Below, piece by piece: positions 21,701-44,700 of a stretch of DNA of 64,000 nt. Below the pieces are notes generated by a model, which searched no databases, had not been told where the DNA came from, and saw nothing but the letters and a program-made list of their open reading frames with translations. Each line of letters begins with the position of its first letter. Position 1 is the first letter of the stretch. This DNA comes from Streptomyces sp. NBS 14/10 (lineage in GTDB: Bacteria; Actinomycetota; Actinomycetes; Streptomycetales; Streptomycetaceae). The position numbers and the translations under genes were made by a program. Location of the stretch: the NCBI RefSeq assembly GCF_002224125.1, contig NZ_NCSM01000016.1:12342-76341 (forward strand), read 5' to 3'.

Positions 21701-23791
21701 GCGGGCGGCGACCAGGCGGCAGGCGTCTTCGAGGGAGAAGACTCCGGCGATATGGGCCGCGGCGATCTCGCCGATGGAGTGGCCGATCACCGCGTCCGGC
21801 CGCACCCCGCAGTCCTTCAGCAGCCGGGCGAGCGCCACCTGCACCGCGAACAGCCCGGCCTGGGTGTAGGTGGTGTGGTCCAGCAGTTCGGCTCGCGGCC
21901 GGCCGCGCAGTACGACGTCGGCCAGCGGGTGGTCCAGCTCCGGATCGAGCAGCGCGCACACCTCGTCGAAGGCGGCCGCGAAGACCGGGAAACGCGCATG
22001 CAGTTCGGCGCCCATGCCCGGGCGCTGGCTGCCCTGCCCGGAGAACAGGAACACCCGCCACCCGGATCCCCGCACCCCCGCCTCGCGCCGTACCAGCGCC
22101 GGATGCTCCTCCCCGGCCGCCAGCGCGGCCAGGCCAGCCCGTAGCGTCGCGGTGTCCCGGCCCATGACCACGGCCCGGTGGTCGAACACCGTACGCGAGG
22201 TGGCCAGCGACCAGCCCACCGCGTCCGGATCGCCGTCGACGGCCGCCGCGTTCAGCAACTGCCCGGCCTGCGCGCGCAGCGCGTCCGCGCCGCGCGCCGA
22301 CACCACCCACGGCGTGACCCGGTCCTCGGGCCGGTCGATGGCCGTGTCGGCGGGCGTGTCCGTGTCCGTGTCCGTGGGCGTGTCCGTGGGCGTGTCCGTG
22401 GGCGGGGCGGGCTCCTCCAGGATGACGTGGGCGTTGGTGCCGGAGATGCCGAACGAGGACACCCCGGCCCGGCGCGGATGGTCCCCCCGCGGCCAGTCGA
22501 CCGGCTCGCTCAGCAGCCGTACGGCGCCGGAGTCCCAGTCCACATGGGAGGTCGGCTCATCGATGTGCAGGGTGGCGGGCAGCCGGCCGTGGCGCAGGGC
22601 CATCACCATCTTGATCACGCCCGCCACGCCCGCCGCCGCATGGGTGTGGCCGATGTTCGACTTGATCGAGCCCAGCCACAGCGGCCGGTCCGCCGGGCGG
22701 TCCTGACCGTAGGTGGCCAGCAGCGCCTGGGCCTCGATCGGGTCGCCGAGCGTCGTACCCGTACCGTGCGCCTCCACCGCGTCCACCTGGTCGGCGGTGA
22801 GCCGGGCGCTGTCCAGCGCCTGCCGGATCACCCGTTCCTGCGCGGCGTCGTTGGGCGCGGACAGCCCGTTGCTCGCACCGTCCTGGTTGACCGCCGAGCC
22901 GCGCAGCACGGCGAGTACGCGATGGCCGTTGCGCAGGGCGTCCGAAAGCCGCTCCAGCAGCACCAGACCCGCGCCCTCGGAGAAGCCGGTGCCGTCCGCG
23001 GCAGCGGCGAACGCCTTGCAGCGGGCGTCCGGTGCGAACCCCCGCTGCCGGGAGAACTCCACATACGCCGTGGGCGTGCTGAACACGGTCACGCCGCCGG
23101 CCAGGGCCAGGTCGCATTCGCCCTGCCGCAGCGCCTGTCCGGCGAGGTGCATCGCCACCAGGGAGGCGGAGCAGGCGGTGTCCAGGGTGACCGCGGGACC
23201 TTCGAGGCCCAGCGTGTACGCCACGCGGCCGGACACCACGCTGGTGAGTCCGCCCGTGGCCGTATAGCCCTCGAAACCCTCGGGGATCCGCGGTATCCGC
23301 GACAGATAGTCCTGGCTCGACACCCCCGTGTAGACGCCGGTGGCGGAACCTTTGAGAGTGGTGGGGTCGATCTGCGCGCGTTCGAGGAGTTCCCAGGCGG
23401 TTTCGAGCAGGACGCGCTGCTGCGGGTCCATGGCCAGGGCTTCGCGCGGGCTGATGTTGAAGAAGGAGGCGTCGAACTGGTCGGCGTCGTGCAGAAAGCC
23501 GCCCTCGGTCACATAGCTGGTGCCGTAGTGGTCGGGGTCGGGGTGGTAGAGGCGGTCGAGGTCCCAGACCCGGTTGGTGGGGAACGGGCCGATGGCGTCG
23601 GTGCCGGTGGCCACCAGCTCCCACAGGGCCTCCGGGGAGGTGATACCGCCGGGGTAGCGGCAGGCCATGGCGGTGATCGCGATGGGCTCCTGGTGGCGCT
23701 CCTCCGCTTCGCGCAGCCGCTGTTTGGCCTGGCCGAGGTCGAGGGTGACGCGCTTGAGGTACTGGCGCAGTTTGTCTTCGGTGGTGGACAT
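18767..23791 (-). CDS. Type I PKS, one module: KS-AT(malonyl)-inactive KR-ACP
   Basis: Protein of 1674 aa, the last gene of the minus-strand PKS operon. Docking helix 1-30; KS with Cys207; AT with Ser672 (GHSIG) and HAFH at 772-775, the malonyl signature; DH-free linker; KR-like region about 1220-1400; ACP with Ser1548; docking tail ([13 protein letters not shown]). The KR is dead: the glycine loop reads GGVAGTAAL, the catalytic Lys region has lost its Lys (AVSNAMGG), and the active-site Tyr and Asn are Arg1372 and Asp1376. The beta-keto group should therefore be kept. The start is ATG 23791, with GAGGGAGA upstream; the longer open frame to 26332 lies within the neighbouring PKS in another frame. 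There is no TE. The KS-AT linker has a Thr/Asp/Pro repeat. Confidence 0.95.
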   Translation of the reverse strand: MSTTEDKLRQYLKRVTLDLGQAKQRLREAEERHQEPIAITAMACRYPGGITSPEALWELVATGTDAIGPFPTNRVWDLDRLYHPDPDHYGTSYVTEGGFLHDADQFDASFFNISPREALAMDPQQRVLLETAWELLERAQIDPTTLKGSATGVYTGVSSQDYLSRIPRIPEGFEGYTATGGLTSVVSGRVAYTLGLEGPAVTLDTACSASLVAMHLAGQALRQGECDLALAGGVTVFSTPTAYVEFSRQRGFAPDARCKAFAAAADGTGFSEGAGLVLLERLSDALRNGHRVLAVLRGSAVNQDGASNGLSAPNDAAQERVIRQALDSARLTADQVDAVEAHGTGTTLGDPIEAQALLATYGQDRPADRPLWLGSIKSNIGHTHAAAGVAGVIKMVMALRHGRLPATLHIDEPTSHVDWDSGAVRLLSEPVDWPRGDHPRRAGVSSFGISGTNAHVILEEPAPPTDTPTDTPTDTDTDTPADTAIDRPEDRVTPWVVSARGADALRAQAGQLLNAAAVDGDPDAVGWSLATSRTVFDHRAVVMGRDTATLRAGLAALAAGEEHPALVRREAGVRGSGWRVFLFSGQGSQRPGMGAELHARFPVFAAAFDEVCALLDPELDHPLADVVLRGRPRAELLDHTTYTQAGLFAVQVALARLLKDCGVRPDAVIGHSIGEIAAAHIAGVFSLEDACRLVAARATLLGSLPSGGAMTALEATAEEAAEALAPYDGQVAIAALNAPTSTVISGPADLVAEIGAAWKERGRRIKALTVSHAFHSPLMEPVLDDFRQAIAGLTYHQPTIPLISNLTGEPAEEDIATPDYWVRHIRQPVHFHPAIAHIAQRSAVFVEVGPDAVLIPAAQNSLDALDDLPAHPPLLVPALTRKQPDVEGLAYALARLHTLAPVDWRPWFAHGTPPPTVDLPTYPFQRERYWLPDALADAPPAEADEEEVRFWSAVAAQDLPALSEALGIGEEDGRHSSLGAVLPTLSRWHQERHERSTVNSWRYRVGWRRLPDLGPAAAAAGPWLLVVPPEGAEEWADACERALAADGGEVRRLVTDGGTDVAGLTTALRALGDEGGPWAGVLSLLPLDERPHDEVSPAVIGGVTGTHTLLRALLDAEFAAPLWCATRGAVAVADDERPQAPAQAQVWGLGRVAALEHPAAWGGLVDLPDSPQDLAPDLLRAALTGRDGEDQVALRPAGAFGRRLLPAPLSGLGEAPAREWTPRNDVLVTGGVAGTAALVARWLAAGGTKRLVLLAPDGPAAPGGAELVAELAELGAEATVLDGVPSGPEAQRELADQLAASGLRVRTVIHTGAPSDWAPLAELTPDRLAEAVSNAMGGADRLAEACGLEPDDPVVVFSSIAAVWGGGGHGARAAADAYLDAVARRRQVAGGHVVRLAWGVWDGSEGPEAAERAERLGLPALPPELAPAALRRTLDEGGHDEGRADAHAVVADVNWDRFVPLFTMARPSRLFDEIPAARRAWQAALDAPDEEGSESLTALRERLTAQAPEARAGTLLALVRSHVAGALRYPAAESVDPDQPFKELGFDSLAAVEFKNRLRGAIGLSLPATLVFDYPTPTALAGHLVTQVLPEEPEAEPVAAHLDEIEATLAALDSDDPRRAGLTHRLRVLLWRYDEGAGSGDGAPDPAEETGGDDLETASADEMFALIDREFGES
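22354..22402 (-). repeat. 6/12-nt in-frame repeat in a PKS KS-AT linker
   Basis: Repeats built from CGTGTC and CGTGGG units encode Thr-Asp-Thr-Pro repeats after the KS domain of the one-module PKS. Confidence 0.8.
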
Positions 23792-23811
23792 GGCTTCTCC
23801 CTCGCTGCCGG

Positions 23812-35715
<11,904 letters not shown>

Positions 35716-35760
35716 CCGCAGTCACGACCTTCATACGCGTCGAAGCGAGCAACTGAGCCT

Positions 35761-38700
35761 TCACGAGGTGCCGAGTTCGTTGTCGATGAACGCGAGCACT
35801 TCGTCGGCGGTGGCGAGCGTGAGCCGGTCGGTCGCGTTGTCCTCGGCCGACGGCGCGGACGCCGCCTTCCATTGGGCCAGCAGACCCTCAAGCCGATCTG
35901 TCACCGCGCGCGCGTCCGCCTCGGGCAGGGCGAGGGCCGACAGTGTGGACTCCAGCCGCGCCAGCTCGCCGAGGACCGGGTCCACCCCGCCCTGGGCGCC
36001 GGACCCGCCGTCCGCCACCAGTTGGCCGCGCAGATGGTCGGCCAGCGTCCGGGCCGAGGGGAAGTCGAAGACCAGCGCGGCGGGCAGCCGCAGCCCGGTC
36101 GCTGCCGAGAGCCGGTTGCGCAGCTCGACACCGGTCAGCGAGTCGAAGCCCAGATCCGTGAACGGCGCCTCCTCCCGTACGCTCTCGGCGTCGGCGTGGC
36201 CGAGCACCGTCGCGGCGTTGGTGCGCACCAGCGTGAGCAGCTGCTGCCGCTGCTCGGCCTCCGGCAGCCCGGCGAGCCGGCGTGTCCAGTCGCCGGGGCG
36301 CTGCGCGGCCGCGGCGGCGCGCCGGGTGGCCCCGCTCGGCCGGGTGGCCAGGGCGCGCATCGCCGCCGGGAGGGTGGCGACCGGCTGGGAGGCCAGCGTG
36401 TGTACGTCGAGGTCGAGTGCCACGAGCTGCGGGTCCCCGTGCCGGTGGGCCGCGTCGAAGAGGGCCAGCGCGTGGTCGGCGGCCAGCGCCGTGACCCCGG
36501 TGCGGCCCATCCGCGCCACATCGGCCTCGGTGAGCTGTCCGGTGATGTCACTGGTGGCGTCCCACAGGCCCCAGGCGATGGAGGTGGCGGGCAGACCCGC
36601 GTGGTGCCGCCGGGAGGCCAGGGCGTCGCAGTAGGCGTTGGCGGCGGCGTAGTTGGCCTGTCCGGGGTTGCCCAGGGTGCCGGAGACGGAGGAGTAGAGG
36701 GCGAACATGGCGAGCGGAAGGTGGTGGGTGGCCCGGTGGAGGTTGGCCGCGCCCACCGCCTTGGCCGCCCAGACACGGCCGAGGGTTTCGGGGGTCTGGG
36801 AGGTGACCATCGCGTCGTCGACGATGCCGGCGGTGTGGATGACGGCGGTGAGCGGATGGTCGGCGTCGATGGCGTCGACGACCTGCCGCACGGCCTCGGG
36901 ATCCGAGGTGTCGGCGGCAGTGATGTGGACGGTGGCGCCGAGTTCGGTGAGGCGGGCCGTCAGCTCGGCGGCGCCTGGGGCGTCGGGTCCGCGGCGGCTG
37001 AGGAGGTGGAGATGGGTGATGTGGTGGTGGGTGACGAGGTGTTCGGCGACGAGGGCGCCGAGGGTACCGGTGCCGCCGGTGATCAGGGCCGTGCCGTCGG
37101 GGTCGAGGGCAGGCGGGATGGTCAGGACGATCTTTCCGGTGTGCTTGGCCTGGCTCATGAAGCGCAGCGCCTGGCGGGCCTTGGCCAGCGGCCACACCTG
37201 CACCGGGGGCGGCGTCAGCGTGCCCTCGTCGAACAGCGCCACCAGGGTCGCCAGCATCAGCGCGACGCGGTCCGCCCCGGCGTCCGAGACCAGGTCGTAC
37301 ACCCGGTAGTCCACCCCGGCGAAGTCCTTGGCCACCTGTTCGGGTTCGCGGAGGTCGGTCTTGCCCATCTCCAGGAAACGGCCGCCCTTGGCCAGCAGAC
37401 GCAGCGACGCGTCGATGTAGTCCCCGGCGAGGCTGTTGAGGACCATGTCGACGCCCCGGCCACCGGTGGCGGCGCGGAAGGCCTCTTCGAAGTCCAGGTC
37501 GCGGGAGGAGGCGCGGTGGGCCTCGTCGATGCCCATGGCCTCCAGCGCGGCGTGTTTGCCGGGGCTGGCGGTGGCGTACACCTCCGCGCCCAGGTGTTGG
37601 GCGATCTGTACGGCGGCCATGCCGACGCCGCCTGCTGCCGCGTGGATCAGGACCGACTCGCCCGCCTTGAGGCGGCCGAGCTCCACCAGCCCGTACCAAG
37701 CGGTCAGAAACGCCACGGGGACGGCTGCCGCCCGCGGGAAGTCCCAGGACTCGGGCATCCGGGTCACCATCCGCGCGTCGGAGACGGTGACCTGGCCGAA
37801 CGCGCCGTCGAAGACCCCCAGGACGCGGTCGCCGGGCGTCACCGTGGTGACGTCGGGGGCCACTTCGAGGACGACGCCCGCGCCCTCGCCGCCGATACGG
37901 GTCTGGTCGGGCACCATGCCGAGGCTGATCAGGACATCGCGGAAGTTGACACCGGCCGCGCGCACCTCGATGCGTACGCGCCCGGCCGCCAGCTCCTCCT
38001 CGGCCTCGGGGAACGGCACCGGCGCCACGGAGTCGAGCGTCGCGGAGCCCGACGTGCCCGCGGCGTCCAGCCGCCACGCGCCCTGGCCGACCGGGGGTAC
38101 GAGCGTGGCCGAGGCGGTCGCCCGGACCAGCCGGGGCACCAGGATCCGGCCGCCGCGGAGCGCCAGCTGCGGTTCGTCGAGGTCGAGTGCGCAGCGGACC
38201 GCGTCGGCCACCAGGCCGTCGGACGCCGCCTCCTCGTCGGTCTTCAGGTCCGTGTCCAGCAGGACGAAGCGGCCGGGGTTCTCCGACTGGGCGCTGCGGA
38301 CCAGGCCCCAGACGGCCGCCGCGACGGGGTCGAGGTCCGTCTCCTCGTCCACGGCCACGGCCTTACGGGTCAGCACCACCAGCCGGGCGTCGTCGGACCG
38401 CGGCTCGGCCAGCCAGTTCTGCACCAGCGTCAACGCCCGCTCGACGGCCTCCAGCTCGCCGCCTTCACCGTCTGCGACCGGTGCCTTGGCGAAGACCACC
38501 TCGGGCGCCGTGGACTCGTCCGACCGGTCGGCGAGGGGCGCCGCGGGCGTCCACTCCAGCGTGAACAGCCCTTCGGCGGTGGCCCGTTGGGGTGCGTCCA
38601 GGCGTAGTGGCCGGGTGGTGACGGCGTCGGCGGTGAGGATGAGCTGCCCGGTGGCATCGGTGAGGGTGAGGCTGTGCTCGCTCTCGTCGTGGGAGGTGAT

Positions 38701-41700
38701 CCGGACCCGGGCGTGGCTGGCGCCGGTGGCGTGGAGGGTGACGCCGCTCCAGGAGAACGGCAGCCAGACCTCGCCGCCCGAGGTGTCCGTGACGGCCACC
38801 AGGGGATGGAGCGCGCTGTCGAGGAACGCGGGGTGGACGGCGAGTGCGTCGGCGGTGTCCTCGGTGTCCTCGGCCGTGGCCAGGGTGACCTCGGCGAAGA
38901 GGTCGTCGCCGCGCCGCCACAGCGCCTGGAGCCCCTGGAAGGCGGGCCCGTACGCATAGCCGTTCGCCGCCGCGCGATCGTAGAAGCCGGTGATGTCGAC
39001 GGGTTCGGCATCGGAGGGCGGCCAGGCCGCTTCCCGCTCTGCCCCCGTCGGTTGGTCGCGGTCGGGCGCGGGCTCGGCGGTGAGGGTGGCGGTGGTGTGC
39101 CGGGTCCACTCGGCCGTGGGGGCGGACTGGGGGCGGGTGTAGACGTGGAGGACTCGGCGGTCGGTGTCGTCGGCGGTGCCGACGACGATCTGCAGATCGA
39201 GGGGGGAGGTGGCGTGGAGGGTGAGCGGGTGGTGGAGGAGAAGTTCCTCGACGTGGGGGCTGTCGGTGTGCTCGGCGGCGCACAGGGCGAGTTCGAGCAG
39301 CGCGGTGCCGGGCAGCAGGACGGTGTCCGCGATGGTGTGTTCGGTGAGCCAGCTGTCGTGGTCGGCCGGCGGGACATGCCCGGTGAGCACCACACCGCCG
39401 TCCGCCAGGGGCGCCACCGCGTCCAGCAGCGGATGGTCCAGGCCGGTGCCGCCGGGCGCGGCGCCGCCGGAGGTGTGGGGGGCGATCCAGTACGGCCGGC
39501 GCTGGAAGCGGTAGGTGGGCAGGGCGACCGGCTCGGGCGCCGGGTCGGTGGGATACCAGGGGGTCCAGTCCAGCGGGGCGTGGGCGATGTGCAGCGACGC
39601 CAGGCTGTGGGCCAGGGCCGGTACATCGGACTGCTTACCGGTGAGGGTGGCGAGCGCCGTGGCGGTGGTCCCCTCGGGCAGGGTGTGGTGGACGGCGTGG
39701 GTCAGCACGGGAGCCGGGCCCAGCTCGAGGAAGACGGCCGTGTCCTCGGCGAGATGGGCGATGCTCTGGTGGAAGTGGACAGGCCGGCGGATGTGCTGGG
39801 CCCAGTATTCGGGGGTGGTGATCTCCTCGCCCGCGGGCCGGCCGGTGAGGTTGCTGATCAGCGGGATACGGGGCGGCTGGAAGGCCAACTGCCCGATGGC
39901 CTCGGTGAACGGGGCCAGGATGGGCTCCATCAGGGGCGAGTGGAAGGCGTGGGAGACCGGCAGGGACCGGGTCCTGCGCCCTTGCTCCTGCCACCAGGCG
40001 CTGGCGGCGGCGACCTGGTCGGCGGGGCCGGAGACGACCGTGTGGCCCGGGGTGTTCATCGCGGCGATGGCCAGACCGGGGTAGTCGCCGAGAGTGGCGG
40101 TGATCTCCTCTTCGCTCGCGTGCACGGTGGCCATGGCGCCGCCGGGCGGGAGTTCGCCCATGAGGGTGGCGCGGACGGCGACCAAGTGGGCGGCGTCTTC
40201 CAGGGAGAACACGCCCGCGAGGTGGGCGGCGGAGATCTCGCCGATGGAGTGGCCCGCGACGGCGTCGGGGGCCAGGCCCATGCTCGTCAGGAGGCGGGCG
40301 AGGGCGAGGTGGAGGGCGAAAAGACCGGCCTGGGTGTAGGTGGTGTGGTGGATCAGATCGCCGTGCTCGGGGTCGGAGGCGAACACCACGTCGCGCAGCG
40401 GGCGGTCGAGATGGGGGTCCAGGAGCGCGCAGACCTCGTCGAAGGCAGCGGCGAAGACAGGGAAGCGCCGGTAGAGCTCGGCGCCCATGCCGGGGCGCTG
40501 GCTGCCCTGTCCGGAGAACAGCCACACCACATTCCCCTGCGCCTCCGAAGCGGCGCCGGTCGGAGTGGACAGGCCGGGGTGCGGATCCCCGGCGGCCAGC
40601 GCCTCCAGGGCGGCGGCCATTTCATCGATGCCATCGCCGACGACCACGGCCCGCCGTTCGAACACCGCCCGCGTCGTGGCCAGGGACCACCCCACGGCCG
40701 CCACCGACGCGCCGCCGTCGGCCCGTAGCTGCTCGGCGAGCGCCGAGGCCTGGGCACGCAGGGCGTCATCGCTCCGGGCGGACAGCGGCCAGGGCACGAC
40801 ACCGGGCGGGGGAGCGACGGCCGCCAACTGAGGCGTCTCCGGGGCCTGTTCGATGATGAGGTGGGCGTTGGTGCCGGAGGCGCCGAAGGAGGAGACGGCG
40901 GCGCGGCGGGGCCGGTCGGCCTCGGGCCAGTCGATGGCTTCGGTGAGGAGCTGGACGTTTCCGCTGGTCCAGTCGATATGCGGGCTGGGTTCGTCGATAT
41001 GGAGGCTGGCGGGCAGCCGGCCGTGGCGCATCGCCATGATCATCTTGATCACGCCGACGATCCCGCTGGCGGCCTGGGTGTGACCGATGTTGGACTTGAC
41101 CGAGCCGAGCCACAGCGGCCGGTCGTCGGCCCGGTGTTGGCCGTAGGCGGCCAGCAGGGCCTGGGCCTCGATCGGGTCGCCGAGGGTGGTGCCGGTGCCG
41201 TGGGCCTCGACGGCGTCGATATCGGCGGGAGTCAGACCGGCGCTGGCGAGGGCCTGGGCGATGACGCGTTGCTGGGAGGGGCCGTTGGGCGCGGTCAGCC
41301 CGTTGCTCGCGCCGTCCTGGTTGATCGCCGAGCCGCGTACCACCGCGAGCACCTGGTGGCCGTTGCGGCGGGCGTCGGAGAGCCGTTCGAGCAGCACGAG
41401 CCCGGCGCCTTCGCTCAGGCTGGTGCCGTCGGCGGCGGCGGCGAACGGCTTGCACCGCCCGTCCGGCGCAAGACCGCGCTGCCGGGAGAACCCGGTGAAC
41501 GGGTCCGGGGTGGCCATCACCGTCACCCCGCCCGCGAGCGCCAGATCGCATTCGCCCTGGCGGAGGGCCTGGGCGGCGAGGTGCATGGCGACCAGGGAGG
41601 AGGAGCAGGCGGTGTCCACGGTGACGGCCGGGCCCTGGAGGCCGAGGGTGTACGCCACCCGGCCGGAGATGATGCTGCCGATGCTGGACAGCATGGTGTA

Positions 41701-44700
41701 GCCGTCCAGCCGGGGGTCGGCCGAGGACAGACCGGACGCGTAGTCGTGGTAGATGACGCCGGTATAGACGCCGGTCAGGCTCTCCTTGAGGGTGTGCGGG
41801 TCGATACCGGCGCGTTCGAGGGCTTCCCAGGCGGTTTCCAGGATCAGACGCTGCTGGGGGTCGATGGCCAGCGCCTCGCGGGGGTTGATGCCGAAGAACG
41901 CGGCGTCGAAGCCGTCGGCGTCGTAGATGAACGCGCCCTGCGAGGCGTAGGTCGTGCCGGGGTGTTCGGGGTCGGGATGGAACAGATTGGCCAGGTCCCA
42001 GCCGCGGTTGGTGGGGAACGGGCCGCGGATGTGTTCGCCCGCCTCGACCAGGTCCCACAGCCCCTCGGGCGTGGTCACATCGCCGGGGAAGCGGCACGCC
42101 ATCGCCACCACGGCGATGGGCTCGTCGTCCACGCCCTTGGCCCGCGTCCGCCCCACCGGGATCGAGATGGTGGGCGCGGTGCCGGCCACGAGCTGGAGGA
42201 GATGGTCGGCGAGGGACCGGGGGGTCGGGTAGTCGAAGACGAGGGTCGAGGGCAGCCGCAGCCCGGTGGCGTCGACCAGACGGTTGCGCAGCCCGACGGC
42301 CGTGAGGGAGTCGAAGCCCAGCTCCTTGAAGGCGGCCTCGGCCCGGATCGCGGTGTCGGAGGAGTGGCCCAGGACCACGGCGGCCATCTGGCGCACCACG
42401 TCCAGCAGCAGTTCGCGCTGTCCGGACGCGTCGAGACCGGCGAGGCGCGAGGTCAGGGCGTGGGCCGCCGACTGCCGTTCCGCGGCGCGGCGCCGGACGG
42501 GCCGGGCCAGGGCGCGCAGCAGCGCGGGGGCCTCGGGGCCCAGCCGTGCGGTGTCCAGATCGGCGGCCACGACCAAGGGCCGTACGACACACAACGCCGC
42601 GTCGAACAGGCGCGAGGTGTCGGCGGCGGTCTCTTCCCCGGCCTCTTCCCCCAGGGTCCAGACCAGGCCCGTGCCCGCGAGCCCGGCGGCGTGCCGACGG
42701 GCGATCAGGGCGTCGGTGTGGGCGTCGGCGGCGGCGTGTCCGACGTCGGCCGCTGAGAACACCACGAACATTCGCAGCGGCAGGTCCTGGGTGAGGGTGT
42801 GCAGCTGCCACGCACTGTCTCCCGCCCCGGCCAGATGCACCACGCCCACCAGCGGGTGGCTGTCGGGTACGGACGCCAGAACTTCCGCCAGCGCGGCGCG
42901 GTCGGCGATATCGACCGCCGCCACCTCAACCGCCGCGCCCAGTGCCGTCAGCCGCTCGGTCAGGTCGGGCAGTTGCACCGCTTCGGAAGGCTCGGGGGAG
43001 AGGAGCAGCAGCCGCTCGGCGCCGTACGCACGTACCAGCTGCTCGGCGATGACGCCGCCGGACACATGGTCCGTCGCGCCCGACACCACCACCGTGCCGC
43101 CGGACAGCTCGACCGCCGCGCCCTCGTCGGGCCGGTTGGTGGCGCGTAGCAGACGGGGGACCGACACCTCGCCCGAACGGACCGCGATCTGCGGTTCGTC
43201 CGCGGCGATGGCTCGGCGTACGGCGTCGGCCAACATCTCGTCATCGTCCGCGTCGGCGCCCATGTCGACCAGTGTGAAGTGGTCCGGGTGTTCGGCCTGG
43301 GCCGCCCGGACCAGGCCGTACACGGCCGCGCTCGCCGGATCCACCGGCCCGTCGCCGTCGCCGACCGAGGCCGCGCCGGAGGTGATCAGCACCAGCCGGG
43401 AGTCCCGCAGCCTCGGCTCCGCCAGCCACTCCTGGATGAGCCCCAAGGTGTCAGTCGTCGGCGTTACGGCGGCGAGGACCACAGGCGGCGCGGGCTCTCC
43501 GCCGTCCACTGCCGACAGCAGCGCGGCCAGGTCGGCGTAGTGGCGCCCGGGGCCGGAGGTGAGCGTCGCCCAGCCGTCCGCGGCCTCGTCCGGCTCGGAT
43601 TGGCTCCCCGGGGGAGGTAGCGGTAGCCACTCCACCGTGAACAGGTCGGCCGTGGACCGCCGTTCCGCGGCCTTCAGCCAGTCACCGTCGGCGGGCCGCA
43701 GCGCGACCGAGTCCACGGTGAGCACCGGAGCGCCGGTCGGGTCCGCGACCACGACGGTCAGCTCACGGCCTTCGGTGTCCGTCTGCCCCCGCTGCCCGAT
43801 CCGCACCCGTACGCTCGTCGCGCCTCCCGCGTGCAGGGATACACCGCTCCAGGCGAACGGCAGCCACAGCGGGCTGTCGGCGTCCGCATCGGCCGGCGGC
43901 CTATCGTCCAGCGCCACTGGGTGCAGGGCGCATTCGAGCAGCGCGGGATGGATGCCGAACTCGCCGCCGCCCTCCTCGACCCCCTGGTCCAGGGCCACTT
44001 CGGCGAGCAGGTCGGCGCCGTGCCGCCACACCGCCTGGACACCCTGGAACGTCGGCCCGTACCGATAGCCGGCGGCCTCGGCGCGCGCGTACAGGTCGGT
44101 GAGGTCCACGGCTTCGGCACCGGCCGGTGGCCAGGCGCCCGCCAGCTCGGTCCCAGCGGCCGCGGCGGGCGTGAGGGTGCCGGTCGCATGGCAGGTCCAG
44201 GTGTCCTGCCCGTCGGCTCGGTCCGGGGTGTCGACCGCGGGCTGGGAGGAGATGCGTACGGCGCGGCTGCCGTCCTCGTCGGGGGCGTCCACCGCGACCT
44301 GGACGCGCAGTTCGGATGCGGCGGACAGGGTCAGCGGGGCTTGAAGGGTCAGCTCCTCGACGCCGCCGCAGCCCGCCTCGTCGGCTGCCCGCAGGGTCCA
44401 CTCCACCAGGGCCGTGCTGGGCACCAGGACCACATCGGCGAACTCGTGCTCGCCCAGCCAGCCCGCGTCCCCTGCCGCCGGCAGGCGCCCGGTGAGCAGA
44501 AGCCCGCCGTCGGCGAGGCCCGTCGCGGCGGACAGCTGCGGATGGTCCACCGGCCGCAGCCCGGCCGCGCTGACGTCGCCAGTCTGGCGGCCCGCCGCCG
44601 ACCAGTAGCGCTGCCGCTGGAAGGGGTAGGTGGGCAGGTCGGTAGTGGCGGGCGGGGTGGTGGCGTACCAGGGCCGCCAGTCGACGGTGAGGCCGCTGGT

